From an uncultured Methylococcaceae bacterium (GTDB taxonomy: Bacteria > Pseudomonadota > Gammaproteobacteria > Methylococcales > Methylococcaceae): a stretch of 34,816 bases of DNA. Both the position numbers and the translations under genes were made by a program. The stretch covers positions 1-34,816 of the forward strand of contig CAIWDB010000661.1 of NCBI GenBank assembly GCA_903911305.1. The letters run 5' to 3'. Positions 26,561 to 34,752 of the stretch are shown one piece after another. Every line of letters begins with the position of its first letter. Positions within the stretch are counted from its first letter, which is position 1. Below the pieces are notes generated by a model that saw only the letters and a list, made by a program, of their open reading frames with translations, had not been told where the DNA came from and ran no database searches.

Positions 26561-27288
26561 AAGACTTTTGCATAGAACCGAACTGGCCCGCCCCTCCAAG
26601 CATTCACGCCTACAGCACACTGCGAGGAGGAGGCGTTAGCCAAGGCGATTTTGCAAGCTTAAACCTTGCTGCGCATGTCGGTGACGATCCGTCCCACGTA
26701 CACACCAACCGGGATCGCTTGCGCAAAGGTTTACGATTGCCCTCTGAGCCTTACTGGCTCTCTCAAGTCCATGGCAATAAAGCAGTCAAGGCAACACCGA
26801 ATGCACAATTGCCACCCGAAGCCGATGCATCCTACACTACCCAGTCTTGCTTGGTATGTGTAGTGATGACAGCCGACTGCTTGCCGGTTTTATTCTGTGA
26901 CCGTCAAGGTGATCGGGTGGCCGCTGCCCATGCCGGCTGGCGCGGATTGGTTGGAGGGGTGTTGGAATCGACCGTGAACGCACTGGGCAATGACAATCTG
27001 ATGGCCTGGCTAGGCCCGGCGATTGGGCCGAAAGTCTTCGAAGTCGGCGCAGAGGTTCGCCTGTCATTTTTAGAGCGGCTAGGCGATGGTGAGAAGGCTT
27101 TTGTGCAAATTGATGAACAGCACTGGCTGGCAGACCTTTACAGTCTCGCCCGCTTGACCTTGGCTCGCGTTGGGGTTGAGGAGGTGTATGGCGGCGATGA
27201 ATGCACCTTCTCCGATTCAGATCGTTTCTTTTCCTACCGGCGAGATAGCCAGACCGGGCGCATGGCCAGTCTCATCTGGCGAGAATAA
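26557..27288 (+). CDS. pgeF: Peptidoglycan editing factor / laccase-domain protein
   Basis: From ATG 26557 the protein has 243 residues, the family length; a longer frame starts at 26497 inside rluD but its extra 20 residues look random. Zinc-ligand residues are present: H72 (LSQVHG), C108 (MTADCLPVLFCD) and H125 (AHAGWRGL). YfiH/PgeF proteins have been described as purine nucleoside phosphorylases and as enzymes that remove misplaced residues from peptidoglycan precursors. The 4-base overlap with rluD is a conserved arrangement. The next gene starts 21 bases later. Confidence 0.93.
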   Translation: MKDFCIEPNWPAPPSIHAYSTLRGGGVSQGDFASLNLAAHVGDDPSHVHTNRDRLRKGLRLPSEPYWLSQVHGNKAVKATPNAQLPPEADASYTTQSCLVCVVMTADCLPVLFCDRQGDRVAAAHAGWRGLVGGVLESTVNALGNDNLMAWLGPAIGPKVFEVGAEVRLSFLERLGDGEKAFVQIDEQHWLADLYSLARLTLARVGVEEVYGGDECTFSDSDRFFSYRRDSQTGRMASLIWRE

Positions 27289-27309
27289 GCCACCAACTCA
27301 TATCCCCTC

Positions 27310-28101
27310 ATGCATTTACTTTTTTGGATCATCCTATTTACGTTGATTGGCGGCATTTTGAGCGTCATCGCAGCGTCCTTGTTTCTTCTAGTGCCAGACC
27401 GCCACTATGCCAGCATCCTGCCGCATGGGGTCAGCTTTGCCCTAGGCGCACTGCTCAGTGTGGCGTTTCTCGACTTGTTGCCCCATGCGGTTGAAAATGC
27501 AGGGGTTGACAATGTCCAGCCCCTGTTTGCCACTGTGCTGATCGGCATACTTGCGTTTTTCATGATGGAAAAACTGCTGCTATGGAGGCACTGCCACACC
27601 ACCGATTGTGAAGCCCACAACGATGGCGAGGAACATTATCACCAGCCTGCCGGCACACTGATTGTGGTGGGCGACGGCATCCACAACTTCGTAGACGGAG
27701 TGCTGATCGCTGCCGCATTTCTGACTGACGTGCATTTGGGTGTTGTCACCAGTTTGGCTGTCGCCGCGCATGAGATTCCCCAAGAAGTGGGTGATTTCGC
27801 CATTTTGCTGCAAAGCGGCTACCCTAAGGCAAAGGCATTTTTATACAATCTTCTGTCCAGTTTAGGCACCGTGGCAGGGGGTGTCTTGGCTTATTTTGGC
27901 TTGGAGCGTGTCCATAATTCGCTGCCTTATTTTCTTGCTTTGGCAGCCTCCAGTTTCATTTATGTGGCAGTCGCCGACCTAATACCCACTTTGCACAAGA
28001 AAACCCACACCGGAGCGGTGATTCAACAAATGGCGCTTATCTTAGCGGGGGTCTTTTTGATTACAGCGGTGCATCATTACGCCGATAGCTTTGGGATTTA
28101 G
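27310..28101 (+). CDS. ZIP-family divalent metal transporter
   Basis: The 263-residue membrane protein has about eight hydrophobic segments. The metal site is HNFVDG (125-130) in one helix and HEIPQE (154-159) in the next, the signature of ZIP (ZupT-like) importers. A cytoplasmic loop at about 94-112 is rich in histidine and acidic residues (HCHTTDCEAHNDGEEHYH), the usual metal-binding loop. It should carry Zn, Fe or Mn into the cytosol. It sits 21 bases after pgeF, whose product binds zinc, and 3 bases before the radical SAM gene. Confidence 0.93.
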   Translation: MHLLFWIILFTLIGGILSVIAASLFLLVPDRHYASILPHGVSFALGALLSVAFLDLLPHAVENAGVDNVQPLFATVLIGILAFFMMEKLLLWRHCHTTDCEAHNDGEEHYHQPAGTLIVVGDGIHNFVDGVLIAAAFLTDVHLGVVTSLAVAAHEIPQEVGDFAILLQSGYPKAKAFLYNLLSSLGTVAGGVLAYFGLERVHNSLPYFLALAASSFIYVAVADLIPTLHKKTHTGAVIQQMALILAGVFLITAVHHYADSFGI

Positions 28102-28104
28102 CCA

Positions 28105-28980
28105 ATGACGAACCAACAGCAACTGACTCAGGCAATCCTCACCACTACCAACCATAGCCGAGACAGTGCGGGATTGACTTATATCTATCCGGTCATTTCC
28201 AGACGCAGTGGCGGTTTGTCCATTGGTGTCAACCTAAACACCAACAATGCCTGTAACTGGCGCTGCGTTTATTGCCAAGTGCCTGACTTGATTCGTGGCA
28301 GTGCGCCAAAGACCGACTTGGGCTTACTGGAAACGGAATTGCGTGGATTTTTGGATGACGTATTGACGGGGGATTTCTATCGTCGCTTTTCCGTTCCCGC
28401 GGAACAGCAAACCATCCGCGACATAGCCATTTCCGGTAATGGCGAACCCACCAGCTCAATGGAATTTGATCAAGTAATCGGACTAATTGGCTCGGTGGTC
28501 GCCGACTATGACTTGCTTGGCAAAATCAAGCTGGTGCTGATCACCAACGGTAGCCTCATCCGCCGGGAACATGTGCAAAAGGGTTTGGCACATTGGGGCG
28601 AACTGGGGGGCGAAGTGTGGTTCAAGCTAGACAGCGCAACCGAAGCAGGCAGCCAATATGCCAATGGCATCCACCACACCCCAACGAGTGTGTTGCGCAA
28701 CATGGAAATTGCTGCAAGGCTTTGTCCAACTTGGTTGCAAACTTGCCTATTTGCCGTTGACAGTCAGCCGCCTAGCGTGGAAGAGTGCGAAACCTACTTG
28801 GCTTTCCTTCAACACATTCAAGCGCAACCTATTGAACTTTGCGGGGTTTTGCTGTATGGCCTTGCCCGCCCGTCCATGCAAGCAGAAGCGCCAAGCCTTT
28901 CAGCCCTACCGTCTGATTGGATGCAAAACTTTGCTTTAAAAATACAGGCTATTGGCCTAGAAACACGATTGAGCCTTTGA
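28105..28980 (+). CDS. Radical SAM protein (COG0731-like)
   Basis: The 291-residue protein carries C50-N-W-R-C54-V-Y-C57, the CxxxCxxC motif that binds a 4Fe-4S cluster and SAM. A GNGEPTSS stretch, a LVLITNGSLIRRE strand and an EVWFKLDSATEAG segment resemble the tRNA-wybutosine and related radical SAM group (COG0731), but bacteria do not make wybutosine and the substrate is unknown. It lies 3 bases after the ZIP transporter and 1 base before the hydrolase, so it is tightly coupled with both. Metal supply for the cluster is a possible link to the transporter, as inference. Confidence 0.88.
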   Translation: MTNQQQLTQAILTTTNHSRDSAGLTYIYPVISRRSGGLSIGVNLNTNNACNWRCVYCQVPDLIRGSAPKTDLGLLETELRGFLDDVLTGDFYRRFSVPAEQQTIRDIAISGNGEPTSSMEFDQVIGLIGSVVADYDLLGKIKLVLITNGSLIRREHVQKGLAHWGELGGEVWFKLDSATEAGSQYANGIHHTPTSVLRNMEIAARLCPTWLQTCLFAVDSQPPSVEECETYLAFLQHIQAQPIELCGVLLYGLARPSMQAEAPSLSALPSDWMQNFALKIQAIGLETRLSL

Positions 28981-28981
28981 C

Positions 28982-29665
28982 ATGCCACTTGAAACCCGAA
29001 AAATCCATATCAGCCATGAGCTTGAAGTCTCCAGTCAATGGGCGATTCCTGAAAACTACCGGCCCGGACTGGACATCGCATTGGTTTTGGCACACGGTGC
29101 GGGCAATGGCATGGAACATCCCTTCCTCAGCCAGGTTCATCTGGCCTTGGCTGAATCAGGTTTATTGGCGGTGAAATTCAATTTTCCCTACATGGAACTG
29201 GGCCGCAAAGCACCCGACCGCACACCGCTACTGGAAGAAACTTGGCGGGCAGTGATTCGTGCTGTGCGTTCGGATACACAGCTTGCACCTAGTCAGCTTT
29301 ACATTGGCGGCAAGAGCATGGGCGGACGTATGGCTTCCCATGTCGCAGCCCAAGGCGAAGCTATTGACGGTTTGGTTTTTCTTGGCTATCCGCTTCATCC
29401 CGCAGGCCAACCAAGCAAACCCCGCATCGATCATTGGTCAACAATCAACTGTCCCTCGCTGTTTATCCAAGGCACTCGCGACAGTTTATGCCAGATTGAT
29501 AGTCTGCGAGCCGAATTGCCGCGACTTGGCGGTCCGACCACACTCCATGAAGTAACAGGGGGCGACCATTCCTTCAAACTCCCCAAATCAGCGGGTATCA
29601 GCGAAACGCAAGTCAGGCTGGAAATCGTCGCCAGTATTTTGGCGTGGATAGGCAAGCTGGCATAG
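28982..29665 (+). CDS. Alpha/beta hydrolase of the KANL3/Tex30-like type
   Basis: The 227-residue protein has an alpha/beta hydrolase core. The oxyanion strand is LVLAHGAGNGMEHP (34-47), the nucleophile elbow is GGKSMGGR with S112, the acid is D167 (QGTRDSLC) and the histidine is H196 (GGDHSF). The triad is complete. The substrate is unknown; related proteins are annotated as dienelactone hydrolase-like. The ATG follows the preceding stop by one base. It is the last gene of the run and is followed by nested palindromes at 29676-29740. Confidence 0.88.
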   Translation: MPLETRKIHISHELEVSSQWAIPENYRPGLDIALVLAHGAGNGMEHPFLSQVHLALAESGLLAVKFNFPYMELGRKAPDRTPLLEETWRAVIRAVRSDTQLAPSQLYIGGKSMGGRMASHVAAQGEAIDGLVFLGYPLHPAGQPSKPRIDHWSTINCPSLFIQGTRDSLCQIDSLRAELPRLGGPTTLHEVTGGDHSFKLPKSAGISETQVRLEIVASILAWIGKLA

Positions 29666-29675
29666 CCGATATTAG

Positions 29676-29740
29676 GCATTGCCCTAGGGCCGGAACCTCA
29701 AAGCTTGCTTTGATGGGCAATGCTTGCGTTGAACGCAAGC
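29676..29740. repeat. Nested palindromes after the hydrolase gene
   Basis: GCATTGCCC (29676-29684) pairs with GGGCAATGC (29715-29723). Inside is TCAAAGC/GCTTTGA (29698-29713, loop TT). Overlapping the right arm is GCTTGCGTT-G-AACGCAAGC (29722-29740). Together they give a branched structure, as in REP-like elements. It may end the upstream transcript, but no T-tract follows. Confidence 0.55.
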
Positions 29741-29793
29741 GACTCGTGTGTAACTCAAAACCAACCGAATGTATTGGGCCTGCATCCACGAAG

Positions 29794-29973
29794 TCAGTTT
29801 TTGCCTAGGTCAATAGGCTGCGATTCCACTTCATCATAATACCGATGGTAGGAGATTATTTTGAGTACCAATTGACCGTCTTTAGTGACTAGCAATTCTT
29901 CTCCGGTCGCCTCCACTTCGCGGAAGTAATCAGACATCCGATCTTTCATCGCTCTTTCAGAAATTATTTTCAT
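29794..29973 (-). CDS. Phd/YefM-like antitoxin, no toxin visible
   Basis: A 59-residue frame begins at ATG 29973 with GGAGG 5 bases upstream. The product reads MKIISERAMKDRMSDYFREV then EATGEELLVTKDGQLVLKII and ends PIDLGKN. The E-A-T-G-E-E-L-L-V-T-K-D-G pattern and the N-terminal SERAMKDRMSDYF helix fit the Phd/YefM antitoxin family, which repress their own promoter and bind a partner toxin. No PIN, RelE or Doc-like frame follows before the palindromes and the hydrolase gene. It may be a solitary antitoxin or a remnant of a toxin-antitoxin pair. The strong ribosome-binding site and intact frame suggest it is expressed. Confidence 0.75.
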   Translation of the reverse strand: MKIISERAMKDRMSDYFREVEATGEELLVTKDGQLVLKIISYHRYYDEVESQPIDLGKN

Positions 29974-30063
29974 GACAGCCTCCTAATCCACAGGATTGAG
30001 AATTCGTTGCATTAAGACAACATTACGTTGCTTTCAAGTCTACGCTAGCAGAAATTTTACTTT

Positions 30064-30085
30064 TTTGCAACAACTTTGTTGCAAA
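30064..30085. repeat. Palindrome next to the TSUP permease stop
   Basis: TTTGCAACA (30064-30072) and TGTTGCAAA (30077-30085) are perfect inverted repeats around ACTT, three bases past the stop at 30089 on the minus strand. The tail on that strand is A-rich, so it is not a standard terminator; on the other side it could be an operator upstream of the antitoxin gene. Confidence 0.45.
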
Positions 30086-30088
30086 GTT

Positions 30089-30850
30089 TTAACGAATCCA
30101 AAAGACAACCGCAACTGTTACGCCGATAATCACCACGATCCATCGCAACACAGTCGGCTTGATTCGCCCTGCCAATTTGCCGCCCAAAGCCCCTCCGAGT
30201 AAAGCACCGGCAGCCATGACCAAGGCTATAGGCCAATTAACCAAACCTGAAAAGATGAAAAAAAATGCGGCGGCGATATTAATGGCGAAAGCAACGCCCT
30301 GTTTCAAGGCGTTAAGGCGATTAAGCGTATCGTCCAGCATCAAGCCCAACACAGCCAAAACGACCACACTGACGCCTGCTCCAAAGTACCCTCCATAAAT
30401 CGAAGCCAAGAAAACGGGCAGCACACCGATTGACTCTAAATGGCGCAGTGAATTGGGATGACGGGAACTGCGGAGCAACCATGCCCGGATGACATCTTGG
30501 ACGGCAAGCAGTCCGGCCGCGAACAAGATAAGATAAGGCACCAAAACACGAAACATTTGCTCGCCCGTGTGCAATAGCAAGAACCCGCCCAAGGTTCCAC
30601 CCACAACCCCGGCAAGCAGATATAGCCAAAATCGCCGTTGATGCCCCTGCAACTCATTCCGCTGGGCCATGGTTGCGGCCAAGTAACCGGGGCTTAATGC
30701 CACCGTATTGGTTAAATTGGCGACAACGGAGGGAACACCCAAGGTGGTCAACAATGGAAATGTAATCAGTGTACCGCCCCCGGCCACTGCGTTTACCATG
30801 CCCGCCGCAATGGCTGACAAGCCTATCAGCAAATATTGAATCTCTGTCAT
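30089..30850 (-). CDS. TSUP-family (TauE/SafE-like) membrane permease
   Basis: From ATG 30850 the protein has 253 residues; a TTG at 30910 in frame would add 20 residues of no clear character. About eight hydrophobic helices are seen in two repeats. The first repeat has [20 protein letters not shown] and [15 protein letters not shown], and the second has [20 protein letters not shown] and [17 protein letters not shown], matching the TauE/SafE (TSUP) family, whose members export or import sulfite, sulfonates or other anions. The substrate cannot be told from the sequence. AAGG lies just before the ATG with short spacing. Confidence 0.9.
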   Translation of the reverse strand: MTEIQYLLIGLSAIAAGMVNAVAGGGTLITFPLLTTLGVPSVVANLTNTVALSPGYLAATMAQRNELQGHQRRFWLYLLAGVVGGTLGGFLLLHTGEQMFRVLVPYLILFAAGLLAVQDVIRAWLLRSSRHPNSLRHLESIGVLPVFLASIYGGYFGAGVSVVVLAVLGLMLDDTLNRLNALKQGVAFAINIAAAFFFIFSGLVNWPIALVMAAGALLGGALGGKLAGRIKPTVLRWIVVIIGVTVAVVFWIR

Positions 30851-30968
30851 GGCCTTTTCATCGGTAAATTCATCACGACACAGGTTTACATAAGCTGGAT
30901 AATGGGTCAACTTTATCAGGTGGCTATCGAAAATTTGAAGTGACTGAGGTTAGGCAGCGGTCTAGGCT

Positions 30969-30997
30969 TTGACGCTCCTGATACACTAGAACATAAA
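30969..30997 (+). promoter_or_regulatory. Candidate sigma-70 promoter for the sirtuin gene
   Basis: TTGACG (30969-30974) and CATAAA (30992-30997) stand 17 bases apart. A second possible -10, TATAAT at 31017-31022, lies just downstream without a good -35. Either would serve the gene starting at 31124. Confidence 0.35.
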
Positions 30998-31123
30998 CAA
31001 CTTTTGCGTCCGTGCGTATAATTTATCATTCACACTGAATTTTAATTTGGCGTGGACTTATTTTGATGGATAATTTCTAATCGAAAACTGATAATTCAAA
31101 GAACACTTTATGAATTTCTCATT

Positions 31124-31858
31124 ATGCCTAAGCGATTGCATGAATTTTTGACACAGGCCCGGCACATTGTCGTCTTTACCGGGGCAGGCGTTTCGGCTGA
31201 AAGCGGGGTTCCCACTTTCAGCGATGCCCAGACTGGCTTATGGGTTCGCTATGAACTCCACGATCTAGCCACCCCTGAGGCATTCATGAAAAATCCAAAA
31301 CTGGTTTGGGAATGGCATGTTTGGCTAAGAAAGCTCATAGATTCTGCCCAGCCCAACCCTGCCCATAGGGCTATTGCATGGATGGAGGAGCATCTTCCCA
31401 AGGTGACGGTGATCACCCAAAATGTTGACGGACTGCACCAACGGGCAGGCAGTCGCAACGTCATAGAATTGCACGGCAATATTCAGCGGACGCGATGCTT
31501 CAACGAGGGCTATGTCGTGGGGGACTGGGAAAAAACTGAGGAAACCCCGCCCAAATGTTCAGTGTGCGGTGGATTTTTGAGGCCCGACGTAGTTTGGTTC
31601 AACGAAATATTGCCTGAAGAGGCATGGCTGGCGGCAAGTGATGCCGTCAGGCATTGTGAGGTGCTTATCAACATTGGCTCATCGGGTATCGTCTATCCAG
31701 CGACAGAACTTTGCAACTTGGCGATAGCAAGTAACGCAAAAGTCATCCAAATCAATCCTAGGGTGACGCCATTGGATGCACATAACAACCTCAACTTGCG
31801 TGGAAAGGCGGGGCAGATCATGCCAAAATGGGTAAAAGAGGTGTGGGGCAAAACATAA
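31124..31858 (+). CDS. cobB: Sir2-family NAD-dependent protein deacylase
   Basis: The 244-residue sirtuin removes acyl groups from lysines using NAD. NAD-binding FTGAGVSAESGVPTF (18-32), QNVDGLH (99-105) and the catalytic histidine H117 (IELHGN) are present. Zinc ligands include C125, C145 and C148; the second residue of the first pair is not a cysteine at the usual place (CFNEG), as in E. coli CobB. By alignment with SIRT5 and CobB, the YxxR motif that reads acidic acyl groups appears to be H65 and L68 here, so deacetylation may be favoured over desuccinylation. That alignment was done by eye. No lysine acetyltransferase is adjacent. Confidence 0.92.
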   Translation: MPKRLHEFLTQARHIVVFTGAGVSAESGVPTFSDAQTGLWVRYELHDLATPEAFMKNPKLVWEWHVWLRKLIDSAQPNPAHRAIAWMEEHLPKVTVITQNVDGLHQRAGSRNVIELHGNIQRTRCFNEGYVVGDWEKTEETPPKCSVCGGFLRPDVVWFNEILPEEAWLAASDAVRHCEVLINIGSSGIVYPATELCNLAIASNAKVIQINPRVTPLDAHNNLNLRGKAGQIMPKWVKEVWGKT

Positions 31859-31960
31859 CGCCCTTTCGCAAGTAGTCTGTTCAGCGTTTTCATGGTGCAT
31901 ACAAACATCACTTTCATTCCCAATCTAACTTTTAACGACTATTCCAAGAAAGGCCAAATC

Positions 31961-33133
31961 ATGGACATTTCCATCCTGAGATACCTAGACATTCTGGTCG
32001 GCTTTGCATTCGTGATGGCATTGACCAGTTCTTTCGTTACATTGTTGACGCAAATGGTGCATTCTTTGGAGAAAACACGGTCATCCCTTTTGGAAAAGGG
32101 CATCTCTTCTTTATTAAAACGTGCTGCCCCCTCCTTGACAGCCTATGCTGACGAGATTGCGAAAGCGATTTTACAGTGGCATCACGTCAGCGGTGATACC
32201 GATAGCAAGCGGGATGTGATTGTGCGGGAGCAATTTATCAAAATCATACTGGAAATTGTGGCAGACCCGTCCCCTGCTGGAACCGAAAACGGCATGTCCC
32301 AAGAAGCAAAAACCGCCCTCGCCAGTCTGTTTACAGACCCAACAGGCCAGTTGGATAGTTCTGCCTATGCGGCAAAGCTGCTTGAATCAATAGACAACAC
32401 CATCTGCACACTGGAAACCAGCAATCCAAACCTAGCCACCCATACCATCCATACCCAAGCCATCGTGACAGCCGGGGCAGGAAAATTCATCAATGCATTG
32501 ATGACCCGTTTCGACAGTATGAGCGATAGTTTATCGGCACTGTTCACTACCTATTCCCATCGGGTGACATTTTTATTGTCCTTGCTAGTCGCTTTGGCGC
32601 TTCCGCTAGACACTATCGACTTAATGCAAAGGTTATCCTCAGATGACAAATTGAAGGATGCCCTGGTGACCGAGGCAATTAAAGAATCCAATGCCCAAAA
32701 TCAGATAGACAAATCAAACTCAACAGATACGAATCCAGTACCGCAAAAGCAAGGCAGCGGACAAACCTCACCAGCGCCAATAGCCTCGTCAACAAACTCT
32801 ACAACACCATTGGATGATATTGACTTCACAGCCATTAATAATGCCTATGATCGTTTGAATAACCCACAATTGAGCATTATCTCTCATGGCGGATGGAAGC
32901 ACATACTTAATTTTGACCAACCCTCTCTGAGTTATTATATGGAATTCCTTTTTGGATGCTTCTTGAGTGCGTTATTGCTGAGTATAGGCGCACCATTTTG
33001 GTTTGAAGCCTTAAAGAATTTGATTAACTTACGATCCAGTTTGGCAAAAACTGACGATTTAGGCCGCGAATATCGAAGCAACGATCAAACCACTCCTGAA
33101 ACAAAACCTGAAAATCAGTCGACTACAAAATAG
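31961..33133 (+). CDS. Uncharacterised membrane protein with three hydrophobic segments
   Basis: From ATG 31961 the product has 390 residues; a further start at 31892 would add 23 residues without pattern. AAAGG lies 7-11 bases before the chosen ATG. Hydrophobic segments are near the N-terminus (ILVGFAFVMALTSSFVTLLT), in the middle (VTFLLSLLVALALPL) and near the C-terminus (FLFGCFLSALLLSIGAPFWF). After the last one comes FEALKNLINLRSSL, a pattern I associate with bacterial proteins of unknown function. The middle region between the second and third is rich in Ser, Thr, Asn, Gln and Pro (about 265-310) and is probably a flexible linker. It follows the sirtuin by about 100 bases. No enzymatic motif was found and I do not recognise a named family. 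Confidence 0.7.
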   Translation: MDISILRYLDILVGFAFVMALTSSFVTLLTQMVHSLEKTRSSLLEKGISSLLKRAAPSLTAYADEIAKAILQWHHVSGDTDSKRDVIVREQFIKIILEIVADPSPAGTENGMSQEAKTALASLFTDPTGQLDSSAYAAKLLESIDNTICTLETSNPNLATHTIHTQAIVTAGAGKFINALMTRFDSMSDSLSALFTTYSHRVTFLLSLLVALALPLDTIDLMQRLSSDDKLKDALVTEAIKESNAQNQIDKSNSTDTNPVPQKQGSGQTSPAPIASSTNSTTPLDDIDFTAINNAYDRLNNPQLSIISHGGWKHILNFDQPSLSYYMEFLFGCFLSALLLSIGAPFWFEALKNLINLRSSLAKTDDLGREYRSNDQTTPETKPENQSTTK

Positions 33134-33164
33134 CCAGTAGCCTTATTTTCCTGTTATTCAATAT

Positions 33165-33203
33165 GGGGCGACATTAACCGTCATGGTTCAATGAGTTCGC
33201 CCC
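33165..33203 (+). terminator. Terminator hairpin between convergent genes
   Basis: GGGGCGA (33165-33171) pairs with TCGCCCC (33197-33203), extended inward by CATT/AATG and AACC/GGTT around GTCAT. The plus strand then reads GATATTTTCCATTTTT, a T-rich tail. It lies between the stops at 33133 and 33218 and may act for both convergent genes. Confidence 0.65.
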
Positions 33204-33217
33204 GATATTTTCCATTT

Positions 33218-34741
33218 TTAATCTTTCACCTTAACCAAGGCAATATTCCCTTTCTGCCAAACCACTGGGCCACAGTTAGAAATCTTGTTCAATGATTCCG
33301 GTCGGAAGCTTACCAACCAACGAATTGGCACTTCGGTATTTTGTCCACAGCCCTGTTCAAATATGTGCTTACGCAATTGGATATATGAATACCAACGTAT
33401 GATATCATCAGGATTGGTTGGCACAAACTTCCAAGAAACCAAGGTAGGGCGGGCTATTTCCCGATTCAGCACTAAATATTCTTGCTCAAACTCTTTGTAA
33501 GGTTCTATTAGCACAATATCGCCGGACTGAGTGTGCGTCTCGACGGCTGCTATGAGCGACTGTTTTTCTTGGAATATATGATACCGGTGAAAATCCACGT
33601 TGTTTTTCACATGCCACCCGCAAAACGACACTAAAATCGCACAGGTCAACAGGGCTTTAAGTTTTCGCCCATCGGTGGATAGCTGCCCTTTAATTTGTCC
33701 GACCAATACGGTTATCACAAAAAATAAAGTCAGCGAACTGGGGCGGAATAAATAGAGTTTGGCAACATAAAAAGTATGCCTATCTAAATAAGAAATTAAC
33801 ATCGCAAGAATCAGCTCAGCTAATCCCACTATTCCGGCGATGACTATCAAATTATTGTTTTCTTTGCTGGCGATGATTGACATTACCACAAGCAGGCAAG
33901 CCGTGGTAATCAATCCAGGAATCCACCCCCAAAATGTCCAAAACGGGGACGAACCGGCAAACGGTGCAATATGGTGAGGGTTTCTGATTTCAGCATAGAT
34001 TTTATCGGCTGAAAGCCCATTAAACGTTAAAGCATGGGTTCCCAATTGATCTTTTGCGACAATATAAAGCAAGGGCGAAATCAATACACAAAAGAGCAAT
34101 AAAGCTTTGCCAGGGGAGACCATTTCCCTAACGCTCAACCCGTGCAATATGATAATGACTAAAGCCCAAAAACCACCGACCAGAAAATGCATATAGGTCG
34201 CCATGGCGGAGAAAATAATCGCTGCCCACCAGCGATTATGATTAACCGAGCCAAATGCAAAAAACAGAAACGCATAGGCCAAGGTTTTACTCTCAACCCC
34301 ATAAAACAGCCATTCCCCTCCCATTAACTGCTCGCCCACCAGATCGAACAAAATGACAGTCAGCAAGGCATCCATCAAGGAGAGCCTTAGCGACCGAAAG
34401 AAATAAGTTAAACTGGCGGCATAAAAAAGTGCCATGCCAATCCGCGCAATCGCGTGGCCCGTTTCATAGCCAAATAGATAGACCAAAGACCCAAACAAAT
34501 ATTCCGTGGCAAACCGTGCATTGGATTGGTCAAATACAGCATGATACTGGGTAAACTTTTCGGGGGAAATGGTGCGATAGGCTAATTCAAAGTAATTTTC
34601 TTCGTTACCCGTCAAACCCATTGGATATAACATCAATATCATCAATGCGCTCAGCCAGCCAAAACAAAGCAAGCCATTTTGAGACTGATCCAATTCCAAA
34701 GCGTATCGCTCGACGGAAGCCAATAATTGGTTTTTTTTCAT
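33218..34741 (-). CDS. Polytopic membrane protein, GT-C-like
   Basis: ATG 34741 gives 507 residues and has GGGG upstream; TTG 34747 in the same frame is less likely. About ten hydrophobic segments are present up to about residue 380 (for example LCFGWLSALMILMLY, LLLFCVLISPLLYIV and LTLFFVITVLVG), then a soluble tail of roughly 130 residues. An early loop after the first helix has NEENYFELAYR, and a GEWLFYGVESKTLAYAF segment lies near a luminal-side loop. The layout resembles GT-C fold glycosyltransferases or oligosaccharide-polymer enzymes, but I cannot identify a donor motif with confidence. The upstream frame at the window edge may belong to the same transcription unit. Confidence 0.65.
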   Translation of the reverse strand: MKKNQLLASVERYALELDQSQNGLLCFGWLSALMILMLYPMGLTGNEENYFELAYRTISPEKFTQYHAVFDQSNARFATEYLFGSLVYLFGYETGHAIARIGMALFYAASLTYFFRSLRLSLMDALLTVILFDLVGEQLMGGEWLFYGVESKTLAYAFLFFAFGSVNHNRWWAAIIFSAMATYMHFLVGGFWALVIIILHGLSVREMVSPGKALLLFCVLISPLLYIVAKDQLGTHALTFNGLSADKIYAEIRNPHHIAPFAGSSPFWTFWGWIPGLITTACLLVVMSIIASKENNNLIVIAGIVGLAELILAMLISYLDRHTFYVAKLYLFRPSSLTLFFVITVLVGQIKGQLSTDGRKLKALLTCAILVSFCGWHVKNNVDFHRYHIFQEKQSLIAAVETHTQSGDIVLIEPYKEFEQEYLVLNREIARPTLVSWKFVPTNPDDIIRWYSYIQLRKHIFEQGCGQNTEVPIRWLVSFRPESLNKISNCGPVVWQKGNIALVKVKD

Positions 34742-34752
34742 AAGCAATGCCC

